Notes: a model not told the origin generated them from the letters alone. Shown: positions 8,283 to 18,380, numbered from the stretch's first letter. The stretch: DNA of 52,428 bases from Candidatus Gastranaerophilales bacterium (GCA_944325515.1 CALVAO010000015.1:1-52428), one strand, 5' to 3'. Numbers and translations: made by a program.

Positions 8283-9476
8283 CTAATTGTCTTCATCCCC
8301 TAATTCATCTTCATTATCAGTTTCTTCAATTTCATCTTCTTCCGATTCTTCTTCCATATCTTCGTATTCATCATCAAATCCGGTATCATCACCGCCCCAT
8401 TCATCATCGTCAGAAGCTTCCGTATCTTCTTCATATTCTTGAGGCTCTTCGTACTCATCTATCCCCTCTTCTGCCTCACTTTCCTCTTCAAAATCTTCAT
8501 CAGACTCTTCTTCAAATTCAGAAATTTCAGCTTCCGGCTCAATTTCTTGATGTCTGCCGATTTTAGCTTCAGCATCAGAGTATTCCTCCGCAACGATATC
8601 TTTGGGGAAAGTCAAAGTATATGGATTTTTAAGAGCGGCATTCAAGTTTTCATCATATTCTTCAAGCCTGCCCGCAAATTTATAAACTCTTGCAAGACAG
8701 TAGAATAAGTCGCCGTTCTCTTCTTTTTCAAGACGCGTATGCAGAATTTCAAGTATTTCTTCAATTTCATTCTGCTTCAAACAAATCTTGGTTAACAGCT
8801 TGTATGCCTCAATGTCGTTTGGATTACACCCTATTGTCTTTAAAAGATACTCTTTAGCTTCTTCAATATTTCCGGCTCTATATGCAATTGAGCCGAGATT
8901 GAAATACGCCCAGCTGTAATCCGGTGAAATAGAAAGAACTTTCTTGTAGCTTTCTATTGCAAAATTTGTTAAACCGTTATTCTGGTATATATACCCGAGA
9001 TAAAAGTATGCAAAAACATCTTGAGGATTAATGTCTACCGCTTTTTGAAAATTATCCAGGGCAAGATTTTTTTCATCCTTATTAAAATAACAGACTCCGA
9101 GGTTAAAATAGCTGTTTCCATCTCCGCTATCAGTTTCCAGTACCTTTCTAAATGTAGCAATAGCGTTGTCCCAGTCTTTTAGCTCAACTAAAACTTCTCC
9201 GAGATTGTAGAAAAAATCTTCTTGAGGTGAAATATCTGCAGCTTTCTGGTAGCAATCCCTGGCTTTGACAAAATTTTTCAACTTTTCATATATAATACCC
9301 AGATTGTAATACAGTTCTGCATCTTCCGGAAAATATTTGATAAGGTACCTTAAATTTCCTTCTGCCTCTTCATTAAATCCATTATCAGCCAGAAGTATTG
9401 AAAGCTCTCTTCTGACTTGAAAATTTGAAGGATCATCTTTTAAAATATTTTGAAGTGATTCAATATCCTTATCCAT
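8283..9476 (-). CDS. TPR-repeat protein with long acidic tail
   Basis: A 397-residue protein. Residues 1-270 are about seven tetratricopeptide repeats, with clear units containing AYFYLGYIYQNNG and AYFNLGSIAYRAG. From about residue 300 the protein becomes almost entirely Glu/Asp with scattered Tyr, Gly and Ser, and is likely disordered. No signal peptide is seen. TPRs bind partner proteins, and acidic tails often mimic DNA or bind basic proteins, but the partner is unknown. It precedes recN by three bases, which hints at a link to DNA repair or simple operon packing. The upstream region has an extended -10 box six bases from ATG. Confidence 0.85.
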   Translation of the reverse strand: MDKDIESLQNILKDDPSNFQVRRELSILLADNGFNEEAEGNLRYLIKYFPEDAELYYNLGIIYEKLKNFVKARDCYQKAADISPQEDFFYNLGEVLVELKDWDNAIATFRKVLETDSGDGNSYFNLGVCYFNKDEKNLALDNFQKAVDINPQDVFAYFYLGYIYQNNGLTNFAIESYKKVLSISPDYSWAYFNLGSIAYRAGNIEEAKEYLLKTIGCNPNDIEAYKLLTKICLKQNEIEEILEILHTRLEKEENGDLFYCLARVYKFAGRLEEYDENLNAALKNPYTLTFPKDIVAEEYSDAEAKIGRHQEIEPEAEISEFEEESDEDFEEESEAEEGIDEYEEPQEYEEDTEASDDDEWGGDDTGFDDEYEDMEEESEEDEIEETDNEDELGDEDN

Positions 9477-9482
9477 AAGATA

Positions 9483-9491
9483 ATTATATCA
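9483..9491 (-). promoter_or_regulatory. Extended -10 box, putative leaderless start of TPR-recN operon
   Basis: On the minus strand TGATATAAT ends six bases before the ATG at 9476, and no Shine-Dalgarno lies between. Transcription would begin at or next to the start codon. Confidence 0.65.
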
Positions 9492-9654
9492 AACTCATAT
9501 AACTTCAACAAGTTTAAGAGCAAATAAACATACGTAAATTAAAGACCGGTGAAATTACGCCTAATTAAAGAGTAAGCCGTTCGGCTAATACAAAATCGAG
9601 TATTTTGCCTTTTGCGGTGATTTATCATTCTGCTTTCAATGTAACTATATAATT

Positions 9655-9807
9655 ATGAGAATTAAAAGCTTTTTTAAATTATTGAATAAAAAAATACACA
9701 AGTATGACAAAGCCGTATCAAATCCTTTCAAGTCAACGCCTTTGCCCATTACGCTTATATGGGTTGAGGAGTATGATTTCAAAAAAAATGACAAAAACTT
9801 ACGTTAA
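9655..9807 (+). CDS. Possible 50-residue small basic protein
   Basis: An ATG-to-stop frame of 50 codons in a 322-base gap that otherwise holds only the TPR promoter. The product is Lys-rich (FFKLLNKKIHKYDK) with a hydrophobic PLPITLIWVEEY segment. There is no clear ribosome site. Its last nine bases overlap the convergent gene ending at 9799. I do not recognise it, and it may not be expressed. Confidence 0.3.
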   Translation: MRIKSFFKLLNKKIHKYDKAVSNPFKSTPLPITLIWVEEYDFKKNDKNLR

Positions 9808-10263
9808 ATAATTCATATTTCCGGTAAGGCTCGCATTTTCTTCACTATTTATATCAATTCCCTTCTTTGTGCAAGCTTCCGCAACCAGCTTCTGTTCTTC
9901 TGGAAGAACTTTTTCAAATATTGAAGAAAGCGCAAAAGTTGAACCTATAGCAGCTGCTCCGCCGAGAGCTGCAGCTAAAACCCCTCCGCTCGCGACTGTT
10001 CCTGCAATAAAAGCCTGTACTGCAAGATAGCTTACACATTTAATGGCAGATTTTCCGAGTTCCTTAAGACCGGATTTCCAATTGGTACCTTCGACTTTTT
10101 CACCTTTTGTATTATAGTCAAGTTTAAATGCTCCCGGTACTGATATAAAATCCAGCAAACAGTAAGCACCCGTTAAAGCTCCGCCGGCTCCTAATGCTTT
10201 TTTTGCTTTTGCGATTTTCCCGCTGTTTACTACTGTATGCGTTACTGATGCAACTGCTGTCAT
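9799..10263 (-). CDS. Small Gly/Ala-rich membrane protein, unknown
   Basis: A 154-residue protein with TAAGGG seven bases before the ATG. It has two or three hydrophobic, glycine/alanine-rich stretches: GAGGALTGAYCLL near residue 30, and SYLAVQAFIAG plus GVLAAALGGAAAIGS at about 85-115. These suggest membrane hairpins. The C-terminus is soluble and acidic. I do not recognise the family. The Gly-rich segment is reminiscent of that in the 327-residue protein at 47797, though homology is not established. Confidence 0.65.
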   Translation of the reverse strand: MTAVASVTHTVVNSGKIAKAKKALGAGGALTGAYCLLDFISVPGAFKLDYNTKGEKVEGTNWKSGLKELGKSAIKCVSYLAVQAFIAGTVASGGVLAAALGGAAAIGSTFALSSIFEKVLPEEQKLVAEACTKKGIDINSEENASLTGNMNYLT

Positions 10264-10352
10264 AAAATTACCCTTATATAATTAACTTATTAATTCCCTG
10301 TATTTATATAAAGTCTTTTATGAGAGAAAAATTGCTTTTTTATTAAAAAATG

Positions 10353-11591
10353 TTAACTTAATCGCGCATTTTTAGGTACGACAGTAACACCGCCTTCCGA
10401 TACATAAAAACCTCTGGCAATATCTTCTTCTCTGTTTATACCGATTTTAGTATATGGCGGTATGTCTACGTTTTTATCAATGATGGCTTTTCTTATTTCT
10501 GAATATCTGCCGACATTAACATTTTCCATCAGAATACTGTCTGTCACCTGTGAATAACTGTTAATTTTAACTTTGGGCGACAGTATACATCTTGAGAGCA
10601 TACCTCCCGACACAATACAGCCTTCTGATACCATTGAATTTGTTGCCATTCCAACCCTGTCACCCTGCTGCCAGATAAACTTTGCAGGCGGGTAGTTATA
10701 ATTGAAAGTTCTTATAGGCCATTCTTTAGAATATAAGTTCAGCTCCGGTTCATAATCCAATAAATCCATATTTGCCTGCCAGTAAGCATCAATACAGCCT
10801 ACATCGCGCCAGTATCCTTTTTCTTTATCAGTCATTCCCGGGAAAGAATTGTCGTTAAAATTATAAATAAATACCCGCTTCCCTTGATTTAATAACATAG
10901 GAATTACATTTTTTCCGAAATCGTGATTGGATTCTTGAATCTTTGAATCTTCTTCGAGCGCTTTTAAAAGAATATCTTTATTAAAAATATAATTTCCCAT
11001 AGAAGCCAGACACATATTTGGATTGTTCGGCATAGGTCTTGGAGGAGTCTGGGGCTTTTCAACAAAGCCGGTTAATCTCCAGTTATCATCGACTTCTATA
11101 ATGCCAAATTCGTGTGCATCTTCTATTGGAATAGGTATTGCAGAAATTGTTAAGTCTGCATAATTGGATTTATGGAAACATAACATCTGCCTTACATCCA
11201 TTTTATAAATATGATCCCCTCCAAAAACACAGACAAAATCTGGCTCTTCATCATATATATGAAAAACATTTTGATATACAGCATCTGCAGTGCCTTGATA
11301 CCACGCACCTCCTGTACGCATCTGGGCAGGAACTAAATCAACATATTGATTTAAAAAAGGTGACAACGCCCATCCTTTGGTAATATGTTTGTTTAAAGAA
11401 TCCGATTTATATTGAGTTAAAACCTTTATTTTATAAAAACCGGAGTTTATAAAGTTGTTAAGTACAAAATCAATTATTCTGTACCTTCCGCCAAACGGAA
11501 CTGCCGGTTTTGCTCTGTCTTGAGTTAATGGATGCAGTCTTTTCCCCTCACCGCCGGCTAATATCATGACCAAAGCGTCGTCTATTGACAT
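10353..11591 (-). CDS. glgC: Glucose-1-phosphate adenylyltransferase
   Basis: Makes ADP-glucose from ATP and glucose-1-phosphate, the committed step of glycogen synthesis. The 412-residue length is standard. The nucleotidyltransferase motif LAGGEGKRLHPLT is at residues 11-23 and the RAKPAVPFGG motif follows. FGGDHIYKMD and GFVEKPQ mark the catalytic domain. The C-terminal hundred residues form the left-handed beta-helix (SEGCIVSGGML, SRCILSPKV, DSILMENVNVG). AGGAGG lies upstream of the ATG. No other glycogen genes are adjacent. Allosteric control by sugar phosphates is typical of the family. Confidence 0.95.
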   Translation of the reverse strand: MSIDDALVMILAGGEGKRLHPLTQDRAKPAVPFGGRYRIIDFVLNNFINSGFYKIKVLTQYKSDSLNKHITKGWALSPFLNQYVDLVPAQMRTGGAWYQGTADAVYQNVFHIYDEEPDFVCVFGGDHIYKMDVRQMLCFHKSNYADLTISAIPIPIEDAHEFGIIEVDDNWRLTGFVEKPQTPPRPMPNNPNMCLASMGNYIFNKDILLKALEEDSKIQESNHDFGKNVIPMLLNQGKRVFIYNFNDNSFPGMTDKEKGYWRDVGCIDAYWQANMDLLDYEPELNLYSKEWPIRTFNYNYPPAKFIWQQGDRVGMATNSMVSEGCIVSGGMLSRCILSPKVKINSYSQVTDSILMENVNVGRYSEIRKAIIDKNVDIPPYTKIGINREEDIARGFYVSEGGVTVVPKNARLS

Positions 11592-11679
11592 ATTACCTCC
11601 TAGATTTATACCTTTAAATCTATTCTACCAAATTTTTTATATGAATGCACTACTACTTTAGTATGGTTGATTCTGTGTA

Positions 11680-11688
11680 TGTTATAAT
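11680..11688 (+). promoter_or_regulatory. Extended -10 box, putative leaderless start
   Basis: TGTTATAAT ends six bases before the ATG at 11695, and no ribosome binding site lies between. Confidence 0.65.
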
Positions 11689-11694
11689 TTTTGT

Positions 11695-12699
11695 ATGACA
11701 AAGATTAGAAAGCTTTATTATTTTGATAAAAAAAACACTAAAGAAATGATTTCTTTTCTTAACAACAGGGATACATATATTAATCACATAATGTTTAATC
11801 CCCTTATTCTGCTGCATCATTTGCTGCCGCTCCGATTTAAGTTTCTTCCGGAATCTTATGTTTTGAAGGATAAAAAAGAAATAAAAGGGATGATAACAGT
11901 TGCTCCTTCAAGATGTCCCAAAAAGAAAATGGAAATTCAAAAATTATTTTTTGAAGAAAACCGTTATGACTACGCAGAAGAACTCATACAATTTGCCGTA
12001 TCAAAATACAAAGCAATGGGAACCGCGTCCTTTGTTGTAAAGATTGATGATTATCTGCCGGAACTATTGAAACTTTTTGTTGCTAAATGTGGATTCAGTC
12101 AGATTTCATACGAAAAATTATGGAAAATAAATAACTTTGAAACAGCTGATTATAATCCGAAAATGTTTAGACCTTTTAGAGATTCTGACGCACAGACGGC
12201 GGCTTCTCTTTACAACGAATCATTACTGCCGCATTTTCGCCCGCTTTTGGGTAAAGAAGCTAAAGAATTCAAAGATTTTCCGTTTAAGGGTTTGTCATAT
12301 TTCAGTGAGTATAAATATATTCTGGAAGATAGAAAAACAAAAAATATAACTGCATATATTTCTATCCGCACATCAGATAATGAAAATTATATTGTCGATA
12401 TAACACAGTCCTCCTGGGTTGAATTAGATATTAATTCTGTTATAAATTATGCGTTTAAGCAGATACAGAAACGTAAGAAACATTTTAATCTGTATATAAC
12501 AACCAAAAAATATACACAGCTTGGAGAAAAATACGAAAAACAGTTTATGGCAGACAGGTTTGAATGTATCCAGAATCAGATAGTTCTTACAAATTCATCC
12601 GCCAGAATTATCAAAGATACTGCACGTACAGGCAGATTTACAGTTCTAAGCCAATTTTACGGCGGAATAAATGTAACCAGCCGCATAAAAAATATATAA
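11695..12699 (+). CDS. Probable tandem GNAT-like acetyltransferase
   Basis: A 334-residue protein that seems to consist of two GNAT-like halves. The first, about 1-145, has a beta-rich core with KEIKGMITVAP and a helix-loop ending in LFVAKCGFSQISYEKLWKI. The second begins at about 158 (FRPFRDSDAQTAASLYNESL) and includes ITAYISIRTS. The acetyl-CoA P-loop of classical GNATs is poorly conserved, so enzymatic activity is uncertain. It has no signal peptide. It is divergent from glgC and probably a single-gene transcript. The substrate is unknown. Confidence 0.5.
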   Translation: MTKIRKLYYFDKKNTKEMISFLNNRDTYINHIMFNPLILLHHLLPLRFKFLPESYVLKDKKEIKGMITVAPSRCPKKKMEIQKLFFEENRYDYAEELIQFAVSKYKAMGTASFVVKIDDYLPELLKLFVAKCGFSQISYEKLWKINNFETADYNPKMFRPFRDSDAQTAASLYNESLLPHFRPLLGKEAKEFKDFPFKGLSYFSEYKYILEDRKTKNITAYISIRTSDNENYIVDITQSSWVELDINSVINYAFKQIQKRKKHFNLYITTKKYTQLGEKYEKQFMADRFECIQNQIVLTNSSARIIKDTARTGRFTVLSQFYGGINVTSRIKNI

Positions 12700-12794
12700 C
12701 GAGATTAAGAGAACTGTTTGATATACGTTTTCTCATCTAAGGCTTTGCGGGCAGAAGTTGATTTTAATTTTTTTGTACAAATACAGGTTTTACA

Positions 12795-12808
12795 ATTGTC
12801 TAGACAAT
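12795..12808. other. 14-bp palindrome spanning the helicase stop codon
   Basis: ATTGTCTAGACAAT is a perfect palindrome. It contains the stop codon of the minus-strand helicase-nuclease gene. There is no T-run typical of a terminator. Possibly coincidental. Confidence 0.3.
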
Positions 12809-15800
12809 TTCCATTTCGCAAAAATCTCTATATGCGCAATATTTGCAAGCATCGTCATTATGTGACGGTTCAAACTCGTAATTGCGGATTGAAGATATTG
12901 CAGCTTTAAACTTTTCAACAACCTGTTCGCAATCATCTTGTGTGAGTGTTAAATCCAGATTTTTTGTATAATCTTCGGGATAAATGAATGTTGTTTTAGA
13001 AACTTTTGCTCCTTCAGATTGCTCAAAGAAATGCTTATATAAAGCCATCTGGTTATAATAATCCTCGTGTTCTCCGTTCGGCTCCACTCCGTTTTTAGCG
13101 TTTCCGGTCTTGTAATCGTAAATAGTAAAACTCCCATCCTCATTTTTGTCGACTCTGTCAATAATTCCATAGAATTTTATTCCGTCGAGTTCAAAATAAA
13201 TTTTCTTTTCAGCTTCATAAAGCATGTTTATCGGAGTCGAGGTTATTTGATGATAATATTCTCTTAAAGCGTTTTCACCTCTGCCTTCCAGATTTGTTCT
13301 CTGATTAAAATTTGACAGAGGAAGTTCATTTAATTTATTTCTGAAAACATCAACAAACGCATCTTTTGAAGGATATTCCCCCTTTTCTTTTGCATATTTT
13401 ATCAAATATTCACAAGCCTCATGGATTGCCGAGCCGTAGCTGAAAGCATCCGGATTGCCGTCTTTTGCTTGAAGCTCAAGAATTTTCTCATATAAGTATT
13501 GCCTCGGGCATTTCAAATACTGGTTTATTGCAGTAGGAGAAAAAGCCCTGTCTGCAAGTTTTGTATCAACAAGCGCACAAAAATCTTTCCTGTAGTCGTA
13601 ATCTCTTTTTGTTAAAGCCTGTTTTGCAACATAATAAAAAACTGGTTCAGTATAAATAAAAGGTTCCGGCTCTTTTTCAAGAATATCTTGAATATTTGCA
13701 ATAAACCGGCTCGGCTTTTTAGCTTTTCCGTTTATTGCTTGAACGTAAGAGAGCCTTAAAGTATGTTTAGCTCTTGTCATACCGACATACATAACCTTTA
13801 TTCTGTCCGAAATCTTTAATTCATCAAGCTCGTCTTTCGATTTAAATTCTGATTTATCAATTGGAATTTCCGGTTTCAAAGTTTTCTTATCACTTTCCCA
13901 CCTGTCTGAATTAAGCGTCGGCATATAGACGTATTCAAATTCTCTGCCTTTTGCCGAATAATAAGTGCACAGTTGAACCGCATTCATAGCTACAGGAGCT
14001 TTTTCCGTTAAAACAGGAATTCCGTCTTCTGATAAAATTTTTAAATATTCTACAAATTCTTCCAGAAAACCTGCTTTATAAATATCAGAATAAGCTGAAG
14101 CTTCATCAACAAGCCGCTTAAGTCCCATGATATTTTCAGCTTGATTTAATTCAGTATTCAAATAGTAGTTAAAAATACCCGTTTTAGAGCCGATTTCAAG
14201 GACGGTATTTTTAATATTTTCTTTTGTTTTATAAACTGATAAATAATCATAAATTTCTATAAATTTTTTGATTTTATCCGGTTCAATAAATTCATCCGCT
14301 GGAATTGCCCTTATTGCTTCAATAAAAGTTTTGTATTTGGAAATATTTTCGTAAAGTTTTGAATAATCTTTAGGATTTATGCTGAAAGGTTTTGCAAGAA
14401 GAAGCTGGAATATTCTGAATGCGTGAAGCTCCGGATTTATAAGCATTTGCATGTAATAAAAAAGAACATTCACTGCGGAAATCGTAAAAATACTTTTGCC
14501 GTCTTTAAGTTCAAACGGAATGTTTCTGGCTTTAAGCATCTCTGCAAATTCGCTTAATTCTCCGTTTGTTCTTGTAAGAACCGCAATTTCAGAGAGTTTT
14601 TTATTCCCTTCTGCGTCTTTCGGGCATTCATCAGAGTTAACAAGTTCCTCTATCTCATTAACGATTTCGGTATATTCCTGCATTATATCCGCGTATTTAA
14701 AACATCTTACAGGTTTATTTTTATCGAACAATTTTTCATTTTTTGCCTTAAGATTTTTACTGATTTGATACCGTTCAAATTTAGGATTATCTTCAAGCCT
14801 TCTCATGTCCTGTCTGGCAATTTCTCTTGCCGTATCAAGAACAGCTTGAGTCGAGCGCATGTTATCTTCAAGACAAATAACTTTTGTATCGGGGAATTCT
14901 TCCAAGAATTTTTCTATAGTATCGAGTTTTGCACCTTGAAAAGAGTATATAATCTGATCATCATCTCCGACTACAAAAACATTTTCACTTTTGAGTGCAT
15001 GAGTCAAGTTAAAAACAATTTCGTTCTGGGATTGGTTTGTGTCTTGATATTCATCTACCAGAATATATTCATACTTATTTGCAGCTTTATCAAGAAACGC
15101 AGGAGATGTTTCAAACTTTTCTAAAACGCAATTAATCATATCGTTATAGTCAATGTAATGATTTGCTTCCATTTTTGACTGATACCGCTCATAAAACTCC
15201 CATAATTCGCGCGCCTGCTCAATTTTCTTTCCCTGCGATTCGATGCTTCCGACAAGTGTTTTTGTCCTTGTATCGCCTTTTTTAAGCTTGGCTTCCAACT
15301 CATCCTTGAGCCGGAATAGTTCTGGCTCCCAATCCGGATTGGTTTTTATATTATTAAAATACTGTTCTTTATCAAGTCTGTATTTTTTAATTTCTTCAAT
15401 TCGTCTTTTGATTGTATCAATATAATAATACGGGTCATTTTTTGTTGTTCTGAATTCTTTGGGATTAATCTCATCAATACATTCTTTTATAAAAGCTCTT
15501 GAAACAGCATCGGTCATAATTCTGTAATTATGCGGAAGTTCAAATTCATCCGGATATAAATCAATCAAATTGCAGCAAAAACTGTGGTAAGTGAAAATAT
15601 CTACATCAACCGAAAGTTTATCTAATTCTTTTTCAAGTCTGACTTTCATCTCATTAGCAGCAGCATCAGTAAAAGTTAGACAAAGAATTTTATTCGGCTC
15701 AATTCCGCGTTCTATCATTGATTTTATCCGCTGGATTATTGTAAAAGTTTTACCCGTTCCCGGACCTGCCAGAACCAGATATTTGCCGTTAATATTATCA

Positions 15801-15850
15801 ATACACTCCTGCTGTTTAGGGTTTGGTTTAATTTCTTCAGTAGCTTGCAT
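12800..15850 (-). CDS. UvrD/Rep-type helicase fused to Fe-S PD-(D/E)XK nuclease
   Basis: A 1016-residue superfamily 1 helicase-nuclease. Residues 1-700 hold the helicase: Q-motif and Walker A (GPGTGKT, about 33-39), LCLTFTDAAANEM (motif Ia), LVDEYQDTN (motif II), GDDDQIIYSFQGA (motif III) and VMYVGMTRAKHTL (motif VI). From about 770 on is a RecB/Cas4-type nuclease: CPRQYLYEKI, then IYDYKTGNA with the Asp/Lys pair, then CKYCAYRDFC. The single Cys near 780 plus three at the C-terminus would ligate a 4Fe-4S cluster, as in AddB and Cas4. This suggests resection of DNA ends in a single chain. No AddA or AddB partner gene is adjacent. Confidence 0.9.
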   Translation of the reverse strand: MQATEEIKPNPKQQECIDNINGKYLVLAGPGTGKTFTIIQRIKSMIERGIEPNKILCLTFTDAAANEMKVRLEKELDKLSVDVDIFTYHSFCCNLIDLYPDEFELPHNYRIMTDAVSRAFIKECIDEINPKEFRTTKNDPYYYIDTIKRRIEEIKKYRLDKEQYFNNIKTNPDWEPELFRLKDELEAKLKKGDTRTKTLVGSIESQGKKIEQARELWEFYERYQSKMEANHYIDYNDMINCVLEKFETSPAFLDKAANKYEYILVDEYQDTNQSQNEIVFNLTHALKSENVFVVGDDDQIIYSFQGAKLDTIEKFLEEFPDTKVICLEDNMRSTQAVLDTAREIARQDMRRLEDNPKFERYQISKNLKAKNEKLFDKNKPVRCFKYADIMQEYTEIVNEIEELVNSDECPKDAEGNKKLSEIAVLTRTNGELSEFAEMLKARNIPFELKDGKSIFTISAVNVLFYYMQMLINPELHAFRIFQLLLAKPFSINPKDYSKLYENISKYKTFIEAIRAIPADEFIEPDKIKKFIEIYDYLSVYKTKENIKNTVLEIGSKTGIFNYYLNTELNQAENIMGLKRLVDEASAYSDIYKAGFLEEFVEYLKILSEDGIPVLTEKAPVAMNAVQLCTYYSAKGREFEYVYMPTLNSDRWESDKKTLKPEIPIDKSEFKSKDELDELKISDRIKVMYVGMTRAKHTLRLSYVQAINGKAKKPSRFIANIQDILEKEPEPFIYTEPVFYYVAKQALTKRDYDYRKDFCALVDTKLADRAFSPTAINQYLKCPRQYLYEKILELQAKDGNPDAFSYGSAIHEACEYLIKYAKEKGEYPSKDAFVDVFRNKLNELPLSNFNQRTNLEGRGENALREYYHQITSTPINMLYEAEKKIYFELDGIKFYGIIDRVDKNEDGSFTIYDYKTGNAKNGVEPNGEHEDYYNQMALYKHFFEQSEGAKVSKTTFIYPEDYTKNLDLTLTQDDCEQVVEKFKAAISSIRNYEFEPSHNDDACKYCAYRDFCEMEIV

Positions 15851-16269
15851 CTATACACCCGTCCTTATTCTATTAATATTTTATAATAAAAATTAATATT
15901 AAATTTGTAAACAAGCTTCCAACTTTACTAATAATACTATTTTTATAAATAATCAAACATTCCAGACAATACTTGCGGAATATAAGCAACACTAGAAAAT
16001 TGAATATCACGAAACTTTGCGCATGCACTCCCTATCCGGAGAGGGAGTATTTTGAAGTAAAACCAGGACAGGGCTGAAATCTTTGAGTTCGGGTAGGGAT
16101 TAATGTTTCAATAAACAAATTTTTACCGGACAATTGTACATGCCTTAATAAAATCTTAATAATTGTTGTAGAAACAACTGTACTATATTTTATTTACGCG
16201 TTATAATAATGTTAACGAAGTAGTAGTAAAGGAGTCCTTCGGGACAAAAAAGACAAGGAGATTAATAAA
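15851..16269. promoter_or_regulatory. pflB leader and intergenic region
   Basis: A 419-base gap. A 7-bp hairpin (ACTCCCT/AGGGAGT) lies at 16027-16048. GTTGT-AGAA-ACAAC at about 16165-16179 is a short inverted repeat upstream of a likely -10 box TATAAT at 16202-16207. Between this and the gene is GTCC-TTCG-GGAC, a UUCG-type tetraloop hairpin, then the ribosome site AAGGAG about nine bases before ATG. I see no FNR-type dyad. No gene is seen here. Confidence 0.5.
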
Positions 16270-18354
16270 ATGTCAGAATTAACATTAGAAAAACAATCTT
16301 CTACAACTGATTTCGTTGGCGGTAAATGGCAATCTGAAATCAACGTAAGAGATTTTATTCAAAAAAACTACACTCCATATGATGGGGATTCAAGCTTCCT
16401 TGCAGGACCTACGGAAGCTACAACAAAATTATGGCAGGAATGCTGTGATTTGTTCAAAAAAGAACGTGAAAACGGCGGTGTTTTGGATATGGATACAAAG
16501 ATTGTATCTACAATTACTTCACACGGCGCAGGTTATATTGATAAAGACTTAGAAAAAATCGTTGGTCTTCAGACTGATAAGCCTCTAAAACGTTCTCTTC
16601 AACCATTCGGTGGTATTAGAATGGCTGAAACTTCTTGCAAATCATACGGTTATGAAGTTGATCCGGAAATTACTGAAATCTTTACAAAATACAGAAAAAC
16701 TCATAACCAGGGTGTATTTGATGTTTACACTCCGGAAATGAGAGCTGCAAGACACGCTGCAATTCTTACAGGCTTGCCGGATGCTTACGGAAGAGGTCGT
16801 ATTATCGGTGACTACAGAAGAATTGCTCTTTATGGTATCGACAGATTAATCGAAGATAAAAAAGAACAACATGCTTCTGTTGACGGTGAAATGACTCCGG
16901 ATAAAATCCAATTAAAGGAAGAATTAGCTGAACAGATTAGAGCTCTTGAAGAAATGAAAGAACTTGGTAAAACATACGGTTACGACATTTCTCAACCGGC
17001 TAAGAATGCTAAAGAAGCTATTCAATGGTTATACTTCGGCTACTTATCAGCAGTAAAAGAACAAAACGGTGCTGCAATGAGCTTGGGAAGAACTTCTACT
17101 TTCCTGGATATCTTTATTGAAAGAGATTTAAGAAACGGTGTTATTACTGAATCAGAAGCTCAAGAAATGATTGACCACTTCATTATGAAGTTAAGATTAG
17201 TTAAGTTTGCAAGAACTCCGGAATACAATTCATTGTTCTCCGGCGACCCGACCTGGGTAACTGAATCAATCGGCGGTGTTGGTATTGATGGACGTCATAT
17301 GGTTACTAAAAACTCTTTCAGATACCTTCACACTCTTGAAAACTTGGGTACAGCGCCTGAACCGAATATGACAGTATTGTGGTCTAAGAGATTACCTCAT
17401 AACTTCAAACAGTATGCAGCTCACATCTCTATCACGACTTCATCTATTCAATACGAAAACGATGATTTGATGAGAGTTACTCACGGTGATGATTATGCAA
17501 TCGCTTGCTGCGTATCTTCTATGGTTGTAGGTAAAGAAATGCAGTTCTTCGGCGCTCGTGCTAACTTGGCTAAGTGCTTATTATATGCAATCAACGGCGG
17601 TGTTGATGAAAGATTGAAAACACAAGTCGGGCCTAAATTCAGACCTATCACATCTGAATACCTTGACTTCGATGAAGTTATGGAAAGATATGAAGATATG
17701 ATGGAATGGTTAGCAGGTCTTTATGTTAATACATTGAACTGCATTCACTACATGCACGACAAATACTGCTACGAAAGATCTCAAATGGCTCTTCACGACA
17801 GAGACGTTAAGAGATATTTCGCAACAGGTATTGCAGGCTTGTCAGTTGTTGCTGACTCACTTTCTGCAATCAAGTATGCAAAAGTTAAAACTATCCGTGA
17901 TGAGGATGGCATCGTAGTTGACTATGAAGTTGAAGGCGATTATCCGAAATACGGTAACAACGACGACAGAGTTGACCAATTTGCAGTTGCTATTGTTAAG
18001 AAATTCATGAATATGATTAGAAAACACTATACTTATAGAAATTCTATTCCTACAATGTCAATCTTAACAATTACTTCAAATGTTGTTTACGGTAAGAAAA
18101 CAGGTAACACACCTGACGGCCGTAAAGCTGGTATTCCTTTAGCTCCTGGTGCTAACCCGATGCACGGACGTGATTCTCACGGTGCTGTTGCTTCATTAGC
18201 TTCAGTTGCTAAGCTTCCGTTCAATGATGCTCAAGACGGTATCTCAAATACTTTCTCTATCATTCCTAACGCTTTAGGTAAGGACGAAGTATTCATGGGC
18301 GATTTGGACATTCATTTAGATTGCGGATGCTGCGAAGGAACATGCGGTTGCTAA
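16270..18354 (+). CDS. pflB: Pyruvate formate-lyase, large fragment lacking the glycyl radical domain
   Basis: Formate acetyltransferase converts pyruvate and CoA to acetyl-CoA and formate in anaerobes. This 694-residue product matches PFL from the N-terminus to [16 protein letters not shown], including the catalytic Cys pair in [10 protein letters not shown] (C413, C414). It then stops. The usual C-terminal glycyl radical segment (about 80 residues with RVSGYAV) is absent and is encoded by the next gene at 18541. The chain ends instead in a cysteine-rich tail ([12 protein letters not shown]). There is a good ribosome site (AAGGAG). Codon use (GAA, AAA, CTT/TTA, GGT) looks like that of a highly expressed gene. 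No pflA activase gene lies nearby. Confidence 0.93.
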   Translation: MSELTLEKQSSTTDFVGGKWQSEINVRDFIQKNYTPYDGDSSFLAGPTEATTKLWQECCDLFKKERENGGVLDMDTKIVSTITSHGAGYIDKDLEKIVGLQTDKPLKRSLQPFGGIRMAETSCKSYGYEVDPEITEIFTKYRKTHNQGVFDVYTPEMRAARHAAILTGLPDAYGRGRIIGDYRRIALYGIDRLIEDKKEQHASVDGEMTPDKIQLKEELAEQIRALEEMKELGKTYGYDISQPAKNAKEAIQWLYFGYLSAVKEQNGAAMSLGRTSTFLDIFIERDLRNGVITESEAQEMIDHFIMKLRLVKFARTPEYNSLFSGDPTWVTESIGGVGIDGRHMVTKNSFRYLHTLENLGTAPEPNMTVLWSKRLPHNFKQYAAHISITTSSIQYENDDLMRVTHGDDYAIACCVSSMVVGKEMQFFGARANLAKCLLYAINGGVDERLKTQVGPKFRPITSEYLDFDEVMERYEDMMEWLAGLYVNTLNCIHYMHDKYCYERSQMALHDRDVKRYFATGIAGLSVVADSLSAIKYAKVKTIRDEDGIVVDYEVEGDYPKYGNNDDRVDQFAVAIVKKFMNMIRKHYTYRNSIPTMSILTITSNVVYGKKTGNTPDGRKAGIPLAPGANPMHGRDSHGAVASLASVAKLPFNDAQDGISNTFSIIPNALGKDEVFMGDLDIHLDCGCCEGTCGC

Positions 18355-18365
18355 AAGCAACCGCA
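18343..18365 (+). other. Hairpin with the pflB stop codon in its loop
   Basis: Perfect nine-base arms (TGCGGTTGC/GCAACCGCA) enclose TAAAA, so the UAA stop sits in the loop. No T-run follows, so it is not a classical terminator. It could stabilise the upstream message or limit read-through into the next cistron. Confidence 0.5.
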
Positions 18366-18380
18366 GTTTAGAGGTTTAGC

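Noticed and set aside
16027-16048. Terminator upstream of pflB
   Set aside because: A 7-bp hairpin without a real T-run and about 180 bases from the nearest gene end; kept only as part of the leader description.
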